From Fratercula arctica (Eukaryota; Chordata; Aves; Charadriiformes; Alcidae), in contig CANTUZ010000027.1 of assembly GCA_947846985.1 (NCBI GenBank), positions 2,353,535-2,417,534 of the forward strand: 64,000 bases of DNA. Direction: 5' to 3'. Positions 26,031 through 38,887 of the stretch are shown one piece after another. Under the pieces are notes generated by a model that ran no database searches, was not told the DNA's origin, and saw nothing but the letters and a program-made list of their open reading frames with translations. Both the position numbers and the translations under genes were made by a program. Each line of letters begins with the position of its first letter. Within the stretch, counting starts at the first letter, position 1.

Positions 26031-29000
26031 TCCCAGAGAGATTTAACAGAAGCCACAGTTTGCCCTCGTGGCTCCTTGGGCGTGGCAGCAACCTCTAGAC
26101 CTATGGTACCTTTTGAGGCCGTCCCTGGGGCGAGTGAGAAAGGGTGGTTCTGAGGCTGAAGGCGCCAGGAAAGCCCGGATCACCAAGCTCTATGGGGCAA
26201 CCGAAGTGGTTCCCAGAGAGATTTAACAGAAGCCACAGCTTGCCCTCTTGCCTCCTTGAGCGTAGCAGAAATCTCCAGACCTATGTTAGCTTTGGAGTCC
26301 GACCCTGGGACGAGTGAGAAAGGGTGGTATTGAGGCTGAAGGCACCAGGAAAACCCGAAACCGAAAATCTGTGGGGCAATGCAAACGGTTCCCAGAGAGA
26401 TTTAACAGAAGCCACAGTATGCCCTCGTGCCTTCTTGGGCTTGGCAGCAATGTCTAGACAACTGCTGTTTCGGAGGCCGTCCCTGGGGCGAGTGAGAAAG
26501 GGTGGTTTTGAGGCTGAAGGCACCAAGTAAGCGTGGAAATCCACGGTCTCTGGGCCAATCTAAGCAATTCCCAGAGAGCTTTAGAGCACGGCAGTTTTCC
26601 CTCGTGGCTCCTTGGGTGTGGCAGCAATCTCCAGACCTATGGTAATTATGGAGGCCGTCCATGGGGCGAGTGAGAAAGGGTGGTTTTGAGGCTGAAGGCG
26701 CCAGGAAAGACCGGATCCCCAGGTCTGTGTGGCAACCTAAGCGGTTCCCAGAGAGATTTGACAGAAGCCACAGTTTTCCCTTGTGGCTCCTTGGGCGTGG
26801 CAGCAATCTCCAGACCTATGTTTACTTTGGAGGCCATCCCTGGGAGGAGTGAGAAGGGGCAGTTCTGAGGCTGAAGATGCCAGCAAAACCCGGAGCCCCA
26901 AGGTCTGTGTGGCAACCTAAGCGGTTCCCAGAGAGATTTAACAGAAGCCACAGTTTGCCCTCGTGGCTCCTTGGGCGTGGCAGCAATCTCCAGACCTATG
27001 TTTACTTTGGAGGCCGTCCCTGGGGCGAATGAGTAAGGGCAGTTCTGAGGCTGAAGATGCCAGGAAAGCCCGAAGCTCCAAGGTCTGTGTGGCAACATAA
27101 GCGGTTCCCAGAGAGATTTAACAGAAGCCACAGTTTTCCCTCGTGGCTCCTTGGGCGTGGCAGCAATCTCCAGACCTATGTTTACTTTGGAGGCCGTCCC
27201 TGGGGCGAGTGAGAAAGGGTGGTTCTGAGGCTGAAGGCGCTAGGAAAGGCCGAAGACCCAAGGTCTGTGTGGCAACATAAGCGGTTCCCAGAGAGCTTTC
27301 AAAGAAGCCACAGCTTTCCCTCATGGCTCCTTGGGCATGGCAGCAATCTCCAGACCTATGGTAATTATGGAGGCCGTCCATGGGGCGAGTGAGAAAGGGT
27401 GGTATTGAGGCTGAAGGCGCCAGGAAAACCCGAAACTGAAAATCTGTGGGGCAATGCAAACGGTTCCCAGAGAGATTTAACAGAAGCCACAGTATGCCCT
27501 CGTGCCTTCTTGGGCTTGGCAGCAATGTCGAGACAACTGGTGTTTCGGAGGCCGTCCATGGGGCGAGTGAGAAAGGGTGGTATTGAGGCTGATGTTCCCA
27601 AGAAAGCGTGGAAATCCACGGTCTCTGGGGCAATATAAGCAGTTCCCAGAGAGCTTTAGAGCAAGCCACAGTTTTCCCTCGTGGCTCCTTGGGCGTGGCA
27701 GCAATCTCCAGACCTATGTTTACTTTGGACACCGTCCCTGGAGCGAGTGAGAAAGGGCAGTTCTGAGGCTGAAGATGCCAGCAAATCCCGAAGCCCCAAG
27801 GTCTGTGTGGCAACCTAAGCGGTTCCCAGAGAGATTTAACAGAAGCCACAGTTTGCCCTACTGGCTCCTTGGGCGTGGCAGCAATCTCCAGACCTATGTT
27901 TACTTTGGAGGCCATCCCTGGGGCGAATGAGAAAGGGCAGTTCTGAGGCTGAAGATGGCAGGAAAGACCGGATCCCCAGGTCTGTGTGGCAACATAAGCG
28001 GTTCCCAGAGATATTTAACAGAAGCCACAGTTTTCCCTCGTGGCTTCTTGGGCGTGGTAGCAATCTCCAGACCTATGGTAATTATGGAGGCCTTCCATGG
28101 GGCGAGTGATAAAGGGTGGTTTTGAGGCTGAAGGCACCAAGAAAGCGTGGAAATCCACGGTCTCTGGGCCAATCTAAACAGTTCCCAGAGAGCTTCAGAG
28201 CAAGCCACAGTTTTCCCTCGTGGCTCCTTGGGCGGGGCAGCAATCTCCAGACCTATGTTTACTTTGGAGGCCATCCCTGGGAGGAGTGAGAAAGGCTGGT
28301 TCTGAGGCTGAAGGCGCTAGGAAAGGCGAAGACCCAAGGTCTCTGGGGCAATGCAAGCGGTTCCCAGAGAGATTTAACAGAAGCCACAGTATGCCCTCGT
28401 GCCTTCTTGGTCTTGGCATCAATGTTGAGACAACTGCTGTTTCGGAGGCCGTCCCTGGGGCGAGTGAGAAAGGGTGGTATTGAGGGTGAAGGCACCAGGA
28501 AAGATCGGATCCCCAGGTCTGTGTGGCAACATAAGCGGTTCCCAGAGAGATTTAACAGAAGCCACATTTTGCCCTCGTGGCTCCTTGGGTGTGGCAGCAA
28601 CCTCTAGACCTATGGTACCTTTTGAGTCCATCCCTGGGGCGAGTGAGAAAGGGTGGTTTTGAGGCTGAAGATGCCAGCAAATCCCGGAGCCCCAAGGTCT
28701 GTGTGGCAACCTAAGCGGTTCCCAGAGAGATTTAACAGAAGCCACACTGTGTCCTCGTGGCTCCTTGGGCGTGGCAGCAATCTCCAGACCTATGTTTACT
28801 TTTGAGTCCATCCCTGGGGCAAGTGAGAAAGGGTGGTTCTGAGGCTGAAGGCGCTAGGAAAGGCCGAAGACCCAAGGTCTCTGGGGCGATGCAAGCGGTT
28901 CCCAGAGAGCTTTCAAAGAAGCCACAGCTTTCCCTCATGGCTCCTTGGGCATGGCAGCAATCTCCAGACCTATGGTAATTATGGAGGCCATCCATGGGGC

Positions 29001-31527
29001 GAGTGAGAAAGGGTGGTTTTGAGGCCGAAGGCGCCAGGAAAGACCGGATCCCCAGGTGTGTGTGGCAACATAAGCGGTTCCCAGAGAGATTTAATAGAAG
29101 CCACAGTTTTCCCTCGTGGCTCCTTGGGCGTGGCAGCAATCTCCAGACCTATGTTTACTTTGGAGGCCGTCCCTGGGGCGAGTGAGAAAGGGCAGTTCTG
29201 AGGCTGAAGATGCCAGCAAATCCCGGAGCCCCAAGGTCTGTGTGGCAACCTAAGCGGTTCCCAGAGAGATTTGACAGAAGCCACAGTTTGCCCTCGTGGC
29301 TCCTTGGGCGTGGCAGAAACCTCCACACCTATGGTACCTTTTGAGTCCATCCCTGGGGCGACAGAGAAAGGGTGGTATTGAGGCTGAAGGCACCAGGAAA
29401 ACCTGAAACCGAAAATCTGTGGGGCAATGCAAACGGTTCCCAGAGAGATTTAACAGAAGCCACAGTATGCCCTCGTGCCTTCTTGGGCTTCGCAGCAATG
29501 TCTAGACAACTGCTGTTTCGGAGGCCGTCCCTGGGGCGAGTGAGAAAGGGTGGTTTTGAGGCTGAAGGCACCAAGAAAGCGTGGAAATCCACGGTCTCTG
29601 GGCCAATCTAAGCAGTTCCCAGAGAGCTTTAGAGCAAGCCACAGTTTTCCCTCGTGGCTCCTTGGGCGTGGCAGCAATCTCCAGACCTATGTTTACTTTG
29701 GAGGCCATCCCTGGGAGGAGTGAGAAAGGGCAGTTCTGAGGCTGAAGATGCCAGCAAATCCCGGAGCCCCAAGGTCTGTGTGGCAACCTAAGCGGTTCCC
29801 AGAGAGATTTAACAGAAGCCACAGTTTTCCCTCGTGGCTCCTTGGGCGTGGCAGCAATCTCCAGACCTATGTTTACTTTGGAGTCCGTCCCTGGGGCGAG
29901 TGAGAAAGGGCAGTTCTGAGGCTGAAGATGCCAGGAAAGACCGGATCCCCAGGTCTGTGTTTCAAACTAAGCGGTTCCCAGAGAGATTTAACAGAAGCCA
30001 GAGTTTTCCCTCGTGGCTTCTTGGGCGTGGTAGCAATCTCCAGACCTATGTTTACTTTGGAGTCCGACCCTGGGACGAGTGAGAAAGGGTGGTTCTGAGG
30101 TTGAAGGCGCTAGGAAAGGCCGAAGACCCAAGGTCTCTGGGGCAAGGCAAGCGGTTCCCAGAGAGCTTTCAAAGAAGCCACAGCTTTCCCTCATGGCTCC
30201 TTGGGCATGGCAGCAATCTCCAGACCTATGGTAATTATGGAGGCCGTCCATGGGGCGAGTGAGAAAGGGTGGTTTTGAGGCTGAAGGCGCCAAGAAAGCG
30301 TGGAAATCCACGGTCTCTGGGCCAATCTAAGCAGTTCCCAGAGAGCTTTAGAGCAAGCCACAGTTTTCCCTCGTGGCTCCTTGGGCGTGGCAGCAATCTC
30401 CAGACCTATGTTTACTTTGGAGGCCATCCCTGGGAGGAGTGAGAAAGGGCAGTTCTGAGGCTGAAGATGCCAGCAAATCCCGGAGCCCCAAGGTCTGTGT
30501 GGCAACCTAAGCGGTTCCCAGAGAGATTTGACAGAAGCCACAGTTTTCCCTCGTGGCTCCTTGGGCGTGGCAGCAATCTCCAGACCTATGTTTACTTTGG
30601 AGTCCGTCCCTGGGGCGAGTGAGAAAGGGCAGTTCTGAGGCTGAAGATGCCAGGAAAGACCGGATCCCCAGGTCTGTGTTTCAAACTAAGCGGTTCCCAG
30701 AGAGATTTAACAGAAGCCAGAGTTTTCCCTCGTGGCTTCTTGGGCGTGGTAGCAATCTCCAGACCTATGTTTACTTTGGAGTCCGACCCTGGGACGAGTG
30801 AGAAAGGGTGGTTCTGAGGTTGAAGGCGCTAGGAAAGGCCGAAGACCCAAGGTCTCTGGGGCAATGCAAGCGGTTCCCAGAGAGCTTTCAAAGAAGCCAC
30901 AGCTTTCCCTCATGGCTCCTTGGGCATGGCAGCAATCTCCAGACCTATGGTAATTATGGAGGCCGTCCATGGGGCGAGTGAGAAAGGGTGGTTTTGAGGC
31001 TGAAGGCGCCAAGAAAGCGTGGAAATCCACGGTCTCTGGGCCAATCTAAGCAGTTCCCAGAGAGCTTTAGAGCAAGCCACAGTTTTCCCTCGTGGCTCCT
31101 TGGGTGGGGCAGCAATCTCCAGACCTATGTTTACTTTGGAGGCCATCCCTGGGAGGAGTGAGAAAGGGCAGTTCTGAGGCTGAAGATGCCAGCAAATCCC
31201 GGAGCCCCAAGGTCTGTGTGGCAACCTAAGCGGTTCCCAGAGAGATTTAACAGAAGCCACAGTTTGCCCTCGTGGCTCCTTGGGTGTGGCAGCAATCTCC
31301 AGACCTATGGTACCTTTTGAGTCCATCCCTGGGGCGAGTGAGAAAGGGTGGTTCTGAGGCTGAAGGCGCCAGGAAAGCCCGGATCACCAAGCTCTATGGG
31401 GCAACCGAAGTGGTTCCCAGAGAGATTAAACAGAAGCCACAGCTTGCCCTCTTGCCTCCTTGAGCGTAGCAGAAATCTCCAGACCTATCTTAGCTTTGGA
31501 GTCCGACCCTGGGACGAGTGAGAAAGG
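26031..31527 (+). repeat. Transition zone and incomplete first HOR-2 copy
   Basis: The first L-type monomer (GGATCACCAAGCTC) appears at about 26177 and T-type monomers start at 26324, 27399 and 29372, but the regular HOR-2 spacing is not yet established. From 29372 to 31528 the order is that of the 8-monomer block of HOR-2 plus one 719-bp duplication. Confidence 0.7.
29590..31027 (+). repeat. 4-monomer tandem duplication (719 bp)
   Basis: Positions 29590-30308 are repeated almost perfectly at 30309-31027 (29834 matches 30553, 29988 matches 30707). One difference is GGCAAGGCAAGCGG against GGCAATGCAAGCGG. The event lengthens the 8-monomer block of HOR-2 from 1438 to 2156 bp in this copy. Confidence 0.85.
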
Positions 31528-34500
31528 GTGGTATTGAGGCTGAAGGCACCAGGAAAACCCGAAACCGAAAATCTGTGGGGCAATGCAAACGGTTCCCAGA
31601 GAGATTTAACAGAAGCCACAGTATGCCCTCGTGCCTTCTTGGGCTTGGCAGCAATGTCTAGACAACTGCTGTTTCGGAGGCCGTCCCTGGGGCGAGTGAG
31701 AAAGGGTGGTTTTGAGGCTGAAGGCACCAAGAAAGCGTGGAAATCCATGGTCTCTGGGCCAATCTAAGCAATTCCCAGAGAGCTTTAGAGCACTGCACAG
31801 TTTTCCCTCGTGGCTCCTTGGGTGTGGCAGCAATCTCCAGACCTATGGTAATTATGGAGGCCGTCCCTGGGGCAAGTGAGTAAGGGTGGTTTTGAGGCTG
31901 AAGGCGCCAGGAAAGACCGGATCCCCAGGTCTGTGTGGCAACCTAAGCGGTTCCCAGAGAGATTTAACAGAAGCCACAATTTTCCCTCGTGGCTCCTTGG
32001 GCGTGGCAGCAATCTCCAGACCTATGTTTACTTTGGAGGCCATCCCTGGGAGGAGTGAGAAGGGGCAGTTCTGAGGCTGAAGATGCCAGCAAAACCCGGA
32101 GCCCCAAGGTCTGTGTGGGAACCTAAGCGGTTCCCAGAGAGATTTAACAGAAGGCACAGTTTGCCCTCGTGGCTCCTTGGCCATGGCAGCAATCTCCAGA
32201 CCTATGGTAATTATGGAGACCGTCCCTGGGGCGAGTGAGAAAGGGTAGTTCTGAGGCTGAAGGCGCTAGGAAAGGCCGAAGACCCAAGGTCTCTGGGGCA
32301 ATGCAAGCGGTTCCCAGAGAGCTTTCAAAGAAGCCACAGCTTTCCCTCATGGCTCCTTGGGCATGGCAGCAATCTCCAGACCTATGGTAATTATGGAGGC
32401 CGTCCATGGGGCGAGTGAGAAAGGGTGGTTTTGAGGCAAAAGGCAACGGGAAAACCCGAAACCGAAAATCTGTGGGGCAATGCAAACGGTTCCCAGAGAG
32501 ATTTAACAGAAGCCACAGTATGCCCTCGTGCCTTCTTGGGCTTGGCAGCAATGTCGAGACAACTGGTGTTTCGGAGGCCGTCCATGGGGCGAGTGAGAAA
32601 GGGTGGTTTTGAGGAAAAAGGCACCAAGTAAGCGTGGAAATCCACGGTCTCTGGGCCAATCTAAGCAATTCCCAGAGAGCTTTAGAGCAAGGCACAGTTT
32701 TCCCTCGTGGCTCCTTGGGCGTGGCAGCAATCTCCAGACCTATGTTTACTTTGGAGGCCGTCCCTGGGGCGAGTGAGAAAGGGTGGTTCTGAGGCTGAAG
32801 GCGCTAGGAAAGGCCGAAGACCCAAGGTCTCTGGGGCAAGGCAAGCGGTTCCCAGAGAGCTTTCAAAGAAGCCACAGCTTTCCCTCATGGCTCCTTGGGC
32901 ATGGCAGCAATCTCCAGACCTATGGTAATTATGGAGGCCGTCCATGGGGCGAGTGAGAAAGGGTGGTTTTGAGGCTGAAGGCGCCAGGAAAGACCGGATC
33001 CCCAGGTCTGTGTGGCAACATAAGCGGTTCCCAGAGAGATTTAACAGAAGCCACAGTTTTCCCTCGTGGCTCCTTGGGCGTGGCAGCAATCTCCAGACCT
33101 ATGTTTACTTTGGAGGCCGTCCCTGGGACGAGTGAGAAAGGGCAGTTCTGAGGCTGAAGATGCCAGCAAATCCCGGAGCCCCAAGGTCTGTGTGGCAACC
33201 TAAGCGGTTCCCAGAGAGATTTGACAGAAGCCACAGTTTGCCCTCGTGGCTCCTTGGGCGTGGCAGAAATCTCCACACCTATGGTACCTTTTGAGTCCAT
33301 CCCTGGGGCGACAGAGAAAGGGTGGTATTGAGGCTGAAGGCACCAGGAAAACCTGAAACCGAAAATCTGTGGGGCAATGCAAACGGTTCCCAGAGAGATT
33401 TAACAGAAGCCACAGTATGCCCTCGTGCCTTCTTGGGCTTGGCAGCAATGTCTAGACAACTGCTGTTTCGGAGGCCGTCCCTGGGGCGAGTGAGAAAGGG
33501 TGGTTTTGAGGCAAAAGGCACCAAGAAAGCGTGGAAATCCACGGTCTCTGGGCCAATCTAAGCAGTTTCCCAGAGAGCTTTAGAGCAAGCCACAGTTTTC
33601 CCTCGTGGCTCCTTGGGCGGGGCAGCAATCTCCAGACCTATGTTTACTTTGGAGGCCATCCCTGGGAGGACTGAGAAAGGGCAGTTCTGAGGCTGAAGAT
33701 GCCAGCAAATCCCGGAGCCCCAAGGTCTGTGTGGGAACCTAAGCGGTTCCCAGAGAGATTTGACAGAAGCCACAGTTTTCCCTCGTGGCTCCTTGGGCGT
33801 GGCAGCAATCTCCAGACCTATGTTTACTTTGGAGTCCGTCCCTGGGGCGAGTGAGAAAGGGCAGTTCTGAGGCTGAAGATGCCAGGAAAGACCGGATCCC
33901 CAGGTCTGTGTTTCAAACTAAGCGGTTCCCAGAGAGATTTAACAGAAGCCAGAGTTTTCCCTCGTGGCTTCTTGGGCGTGGTAGCAATCTCCAGACCTAT
34001 GTTTACTTTGGAGTCCGACCCTGGGGCGAGTGAGAAAGGGTGGTTCTGAGGTTGAAGGCGCTAGGAAAGGCCGAAGACCCAAGGTCTCTGGGGCAAGGCA
34101 AGCGGTTCCCAGAGAGCTTTCAAAGAAGCCACAGCTTTCCCTCATGGCTCCTTGGGCATGGCAGCAATCTCCAGACCTATGGTAATTATGGAGGCCGTCC
34201 ATGGGGCGAGTGAGAAAGGGTGGTTTTGAGGCTGAAGGCGCCAAGAAAGCGTGGAAATCCACGGTCTCTGGGCCAATCTAAGCAGTTCCCAGAGAGCTTT
34301 AGAGCAAGCCACAGTTTTCCCTCGTGGCTCCTTGGGTGGGGCAGCAATCTCCAGACCTATGTTTACTTTGGAGGCCATCCCTGGGAGGAGTGAGAAAGGG
34401 CAGTTCTGAGGCTGAAGATGCCAGCAAATCCCAGAGCCCCAAGGTCTGTGTGGCAACCTAAGCGGTTCCCAGAGAGATTTAACAGAAGCCACAGTTTGCC

Positions 34501-34759
34501 CTCGTGGCTCCTTGGGTGTGGCAGCAATCTCCAGACCTATGGTACCTTTTGAGTCCATCCCTGGGGCGAGTGAGAAAGGGTGGTTCTGAGGCTGAAGGCG
34601 CCAGGAAAGCCCGGATCACCAAGCTCTATGGGGCAACCGACGTGTTTCCCAGAGAGATTAAACAGAAGCCACAGCTTGCCCTCTTGCCTCCTTGAGCGTA
34701 GCAGAAATCTCCAGACCTATCTTAGCTTTGGAGTCCGACCCTGGGACGAGTGAGAAAGG
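31528..34759 (+). repeat. HOR-2 copy 1 (18 monomers, 3232 bp)
   Basis: T-type monomers start at 31528, 32425 and 33322 and the next HOR begins at 34760, giving modules of 897, 897 and 1438 bp, that is 5+5+8 monomers. An L-type monomer occurs once per HOR (31383, then 34615). The next copy matches at exactly +3232 with few differences, so the amplification is recent. Confidence 0.92.
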
Positions 34760-37700
34760 GTGGTATTGAGGCTGAAGGCACCAGGAAAACCCGAAACCGA
34801 AAATCTGTGGGGCAATGCAAACGGTTCCCAGAGAGATTTAACAGAAGCCACAGTATGCCCTCGTGCCTTCTTGGGCTTGGCAGCAATGTCTAGACAACTG
34901 CTGTTTCGGAGGCCGTCCCTGGGGCGAGTGAGAAAGGGTGGTTTTGAGGCTGAAGGCACCAAGAAAGCGTGGAAATCCATGGTCTCTGGGCCAATCTAAG
35001 CAATTCCCAGAGAGCTTTAGAGCACTGCACAGTTTTCCCTCGTGGCTCCTTGGGTGTGGCAGCAATCTCCAGACCTATGGTAATTATGGAGGCCGTCCCT
35101 GGGGCAAGTGAGTAAGGGTGGTTTTGAGGCTGAAGGCGCCAGGAAAGACCGGATCCCCAGGTCTGTGTGGCAACCTAAGCGGTTCCCAGAGAGATTTGAC
35201 AGAAGCCACAATTTTCCCTCGTGGCTCCTTGGGCGTGGCAGCAATCTCCAGACCTATGTTTACTTTGGAGGCCATCCCTGGGAGGAGTGAGAAGGGGCAG
35301 TTCTGAGGCTGAAGATGCCAGCAAAACCCGGAGCCCCAAGGTCTGTGTGGGAACCTAAGCGGTTCCCAGAGAGATTTAACAGAAGCCACAGTTTGCCCTC
35401 GTGGCTCCTTGGCCATGGCAGCAATCTCCAGACCTATGGTAATTATGGAGACCGTCCCTGGGGCGAGTGAGAAAGGGTAGTTCTGAGGCTGAAGGCGCTA
35501 GGAAAGGCCGAAGACCCAAGGTCTCTGGGGCAAGGCAAGCGGTTCCCAGAGAGCTTTCAAAGAAGCCACAGCTTTCCCTCATGGCTCCTTGGGCATGGCA
35601 GCAATCTCCAGACCTATGGTAATTATGGAGGCCGTCCATGGGGCGAGTGAGAAAGGGTGGTTTTGAGGCAAAAGGCAACGGGAAAACCCGAAACCGAAAA
35701 TCTGTGGGGCAATGCAAACGGTTCCCAGAGAGATTTAACAGAAGCCACAGTATGCCCTCGTGCCTTCTTGGGCTTGGCAGCAATGTCGAGACAACTGGTG
35801 TTTCGGAGGCCGTCCCTGGGGCGAGTGAGAAAGGGTGGTTTTGAGGAAAAAGGCACCAAGTAAGCGTGGAAATCCACGGTCTCTGGGCCAATCTAAGCAA
35901 TTCCCAGAGAGCTTTAGAGCAAGGAACAGTTTTCCCTCGTGGCTCCTTGGGCGTGGCAGCAATCTCCAGACCTATGTTTACTTTGGAGGCCGTCCCTGGG
36001 GCGAGTGAGAAAGGGTGGTTCTGAGGCTGAAGGCGCTAGGAAAGGCCGAAGACCCAAGGTCTCTGGGGCAAGGCAAGCGGTTCCCAGAGAGCTTTCAAAG
36101 AAGCCACAGCTTTCCCTCATGGCTCCTTGGGCATGGCAGCAATCTCCAGACCTATGGTAATTATGGAGGCCGTCCATGGGGCGAGTGAGAAAGGGTGGTT
36201 TTGAGGCTGAAGGCGCCAGGAAAGACCGGATCCCCAGGTCTGTGTGGCAACATAAGCGGTTCCCAGAGAGATTTAATAGAAGCCACAGTTTTCCCTCGTG
36301 GCTCCTTGGGCGTGGCAGCAATCTCCAGACCTATGTTTACTTTGGAGGCCGTCCCTGGGACGAGTGAGAAAGGGCAGTTCTGAGGCTGAAGATGCCAGCA
36401 AATCCCGGAGCCCCAAGGTCTGTGTGGCAACCTAAGCGGTTCCCAGAGAGATTTGACAGAAGCCACAGTTTGCCCTCGTGGCTCCTTGGGCGTGGCAGAA
36501 ATCTCCACACCTATGGTACCTTTTGAGTCCATCCCTGGGGCGACAGAGAAAGGGTGGTATTGAGGCTGAAGGCACCAGGAAAACCTGAAACCGAAAATCT
36601 GTGGGGCAATGCAAACGGTTCCCAGAGAGATTTAACAGAAGCCACAGTATGCCCTCGTGCCTTCTTGGGCTTGGCAGCAATGTCTAGACAACTGCTGTTT
36701 CGGAGGCCGTCCATGGGGCGAGTGAGAAAGGGTGGTTTTGAGGAAAAAGGCACCAAGTAAGCGTGGAAATCCACGGTCTCTGGGCCAATCTAAGCAATTC
36801 CCAGAGAGCTTTAGAGCAAGGCACAGTTTTCCCTCGTGGCTCCTTGGGTGTGGCAGCAATCTCCAGACCTATGTTTACTTTGGAGGCCGTCCCTGGGGCG
36901 AGTGAGAAAGGGTGGTTCTGAGGCTGAAGGCGCTAGGAAAGGCCGAAGACCCAAGGTCTCTGGGGCAAGGCAAGCGGTTCCCAGAGAGCTTTCAAAGAAG
37001 CCACAGCTTTCCCTCATGGCTCCTTGGGCATGGCAGCAATCTCCAGACCTATGGTAATTATGGAGGCCGTCCATGGGGCGAGTGAGAAAGGGTGGTTTTG
37101 AGGCTGAAGGCGCCAGGAAAGACCGGATCCCCAGGTCTGTGTGGCAACATAAGCGGTTCCCAGAGAGATTTAATAGAAGCCACAGTTTTCCCTCGTGGCT
37201 CCTTGGGCGTGGCAGCAATCTCCAGACCTATGTTTACTTTGGAGGCCGTCCCTGGGACGAGTGAGAAAGGGCAGTTCTGAGGCTGAAGATGCCAGCAAAT
37301 CCCGGAGCCCCAAGGTCTGTGTGGCAACCTAAGCGGTTCCCAGAGAGATTTGACAGAAGCCACAGTTTGCCCTCGTGGCTCCTTGGGCGTGGCAGAAACC
37401 TCCACACCTATGGTACCTTTTGAGTCCATCCCTGGGGCGACAGAGAAAGGGTGGTATTGAGGCTGAAGGCACCAGGAAAACCTGAAACCGAAAATCTGTG
37501 GGGCAATGCAAACGGTTCCCAGAGAGATTTAACAGAAGCCACAGTATGCCCTCGTGCCTTCTTGGGCTTGGCAGCAATGTCTAGACAACTGCTGTTTCGG
37601 AGGCCGTCCCTGGGGCGAGTGAGAAAGGGTGGTTTTGAGGCTGAAGGCACCAAGAAAGCGTGGAAATCCACGGTCTCTGGGCCAATCTAAGCAGTTCCCA

Positions 37701-38887
37701 GAGAGCTTTAGAGCAAGCCACAGTTTTCCCTCGTGGCTCCTTGGGCGTGGCAGCAATCTCCAGACCTATGTTTACTTTGGAGTCCGTCCCTGGGAGGAGT
37801 GAGAAAGGGCAGTTCTGAGGCTGAAGATGCCAGCAAATCCCGGAGCCCCAAGGTCTGTGTGGCAACCTAAGCGGTTCCCAGAGAGATTTGACAGAAGCCA
37901 CAGTTTTCCCTCGTGGCTCCTTGGGCGTGGCAGCAATCTCCAGACCTATGTTTACTTTGGAGTCCGTCCCTGGGGCGAGTGAGAAAGGGCAGTTCTGAGG
38001 CTGAAGATGCCAGGAAAGACCGGATCCCCAGGTCTGTGTTTCAAACTAAGCGGTTCCCAGAGAGATTTAACAGAAGCCAGAGTTTTCCCTCGTGGCTTCT
38101 TGGGCGTGGTAGCAATCTCCAGACCTATGTTTACTTTGGAGTCCGACCCTGGGACGAGTGAGAAAGGGTGGTTCTGAGGTTGAAGGCGCTAGGAAAGGCC
38201 GAAGACCCAAGGTCTCTGGGGCAAGGCAAGCGGTTCCCAGAGAGCTTTCAAAGAAGCCACAGCTTTCCCTCATGGCTCCTTGGGCATGGCAGCAATCTCC
38301 AGACCTATGGTAATTATGGAGGCCGTCCATGGGGCGAGTGAGAAAGGGTGGTTTTGAGGCTGAAGGCGCCAAGAAAGCGTGGAAATCCACGGTCTCTGGG
38401 CCAATCTAAGCAGTTCCCAGAGAGCTTTAGAGCAAGCCACAGTTTTCCCTCGTGGCTCCTTGGGCGTGGCAGCAATCTCCAGACCTATGTTTACTTTGGA
38501 GGCCGTCCCTGGGAGGAGTGAGAAAGGGCAGTTCTGAGGCTGAAGATGCCAGCAAATCCCGGAGCCCCAAGGTCTGTGTGGCAACCTAAGCGGTTCCCAG
38601 AGAGATTTAACAGAAGCCACAGTTTGCCCTCGTGGCTCCTTGGGTGTGGCAGCAATCTCCAGACCTATGGTACCTTTTGAGTCCATCCCTGGGGCGAGTG
38701 AGAAAGGGTGGTTCTGAGGCTGAAGGCGCCAGGAAAGCCCGGATCACCAAGCTCTATGGGGCAACCGACGTGTTTCCCAGAGAGATTAAACAGAAGCCAC
38801 AGCTTGCCCTCTTGCCTCCTTGAGCGTAGCAGAAATCTCCAGACCTATCTTAGCTTTGGAGTCCGACCCTGGGGCGAGTGAGAAAGG
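34760..38887 (+). repeat. HOR-2 copy 2 with an additional 5-monomer module
   Basis: T-type monomers at 34760, 35657, 36554 and 37451 give three 897-bp modules instead of two, followed by the usual 8-monomer block. The copy is 4128 bp, which is 3232 plus one module of 896-897 bp. The module at 36554 is a hybrid: it begins like the last module of other copies and ends like the middle one (GAGGAAAAAGGCACC near 36740). Confidence 0.9.
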
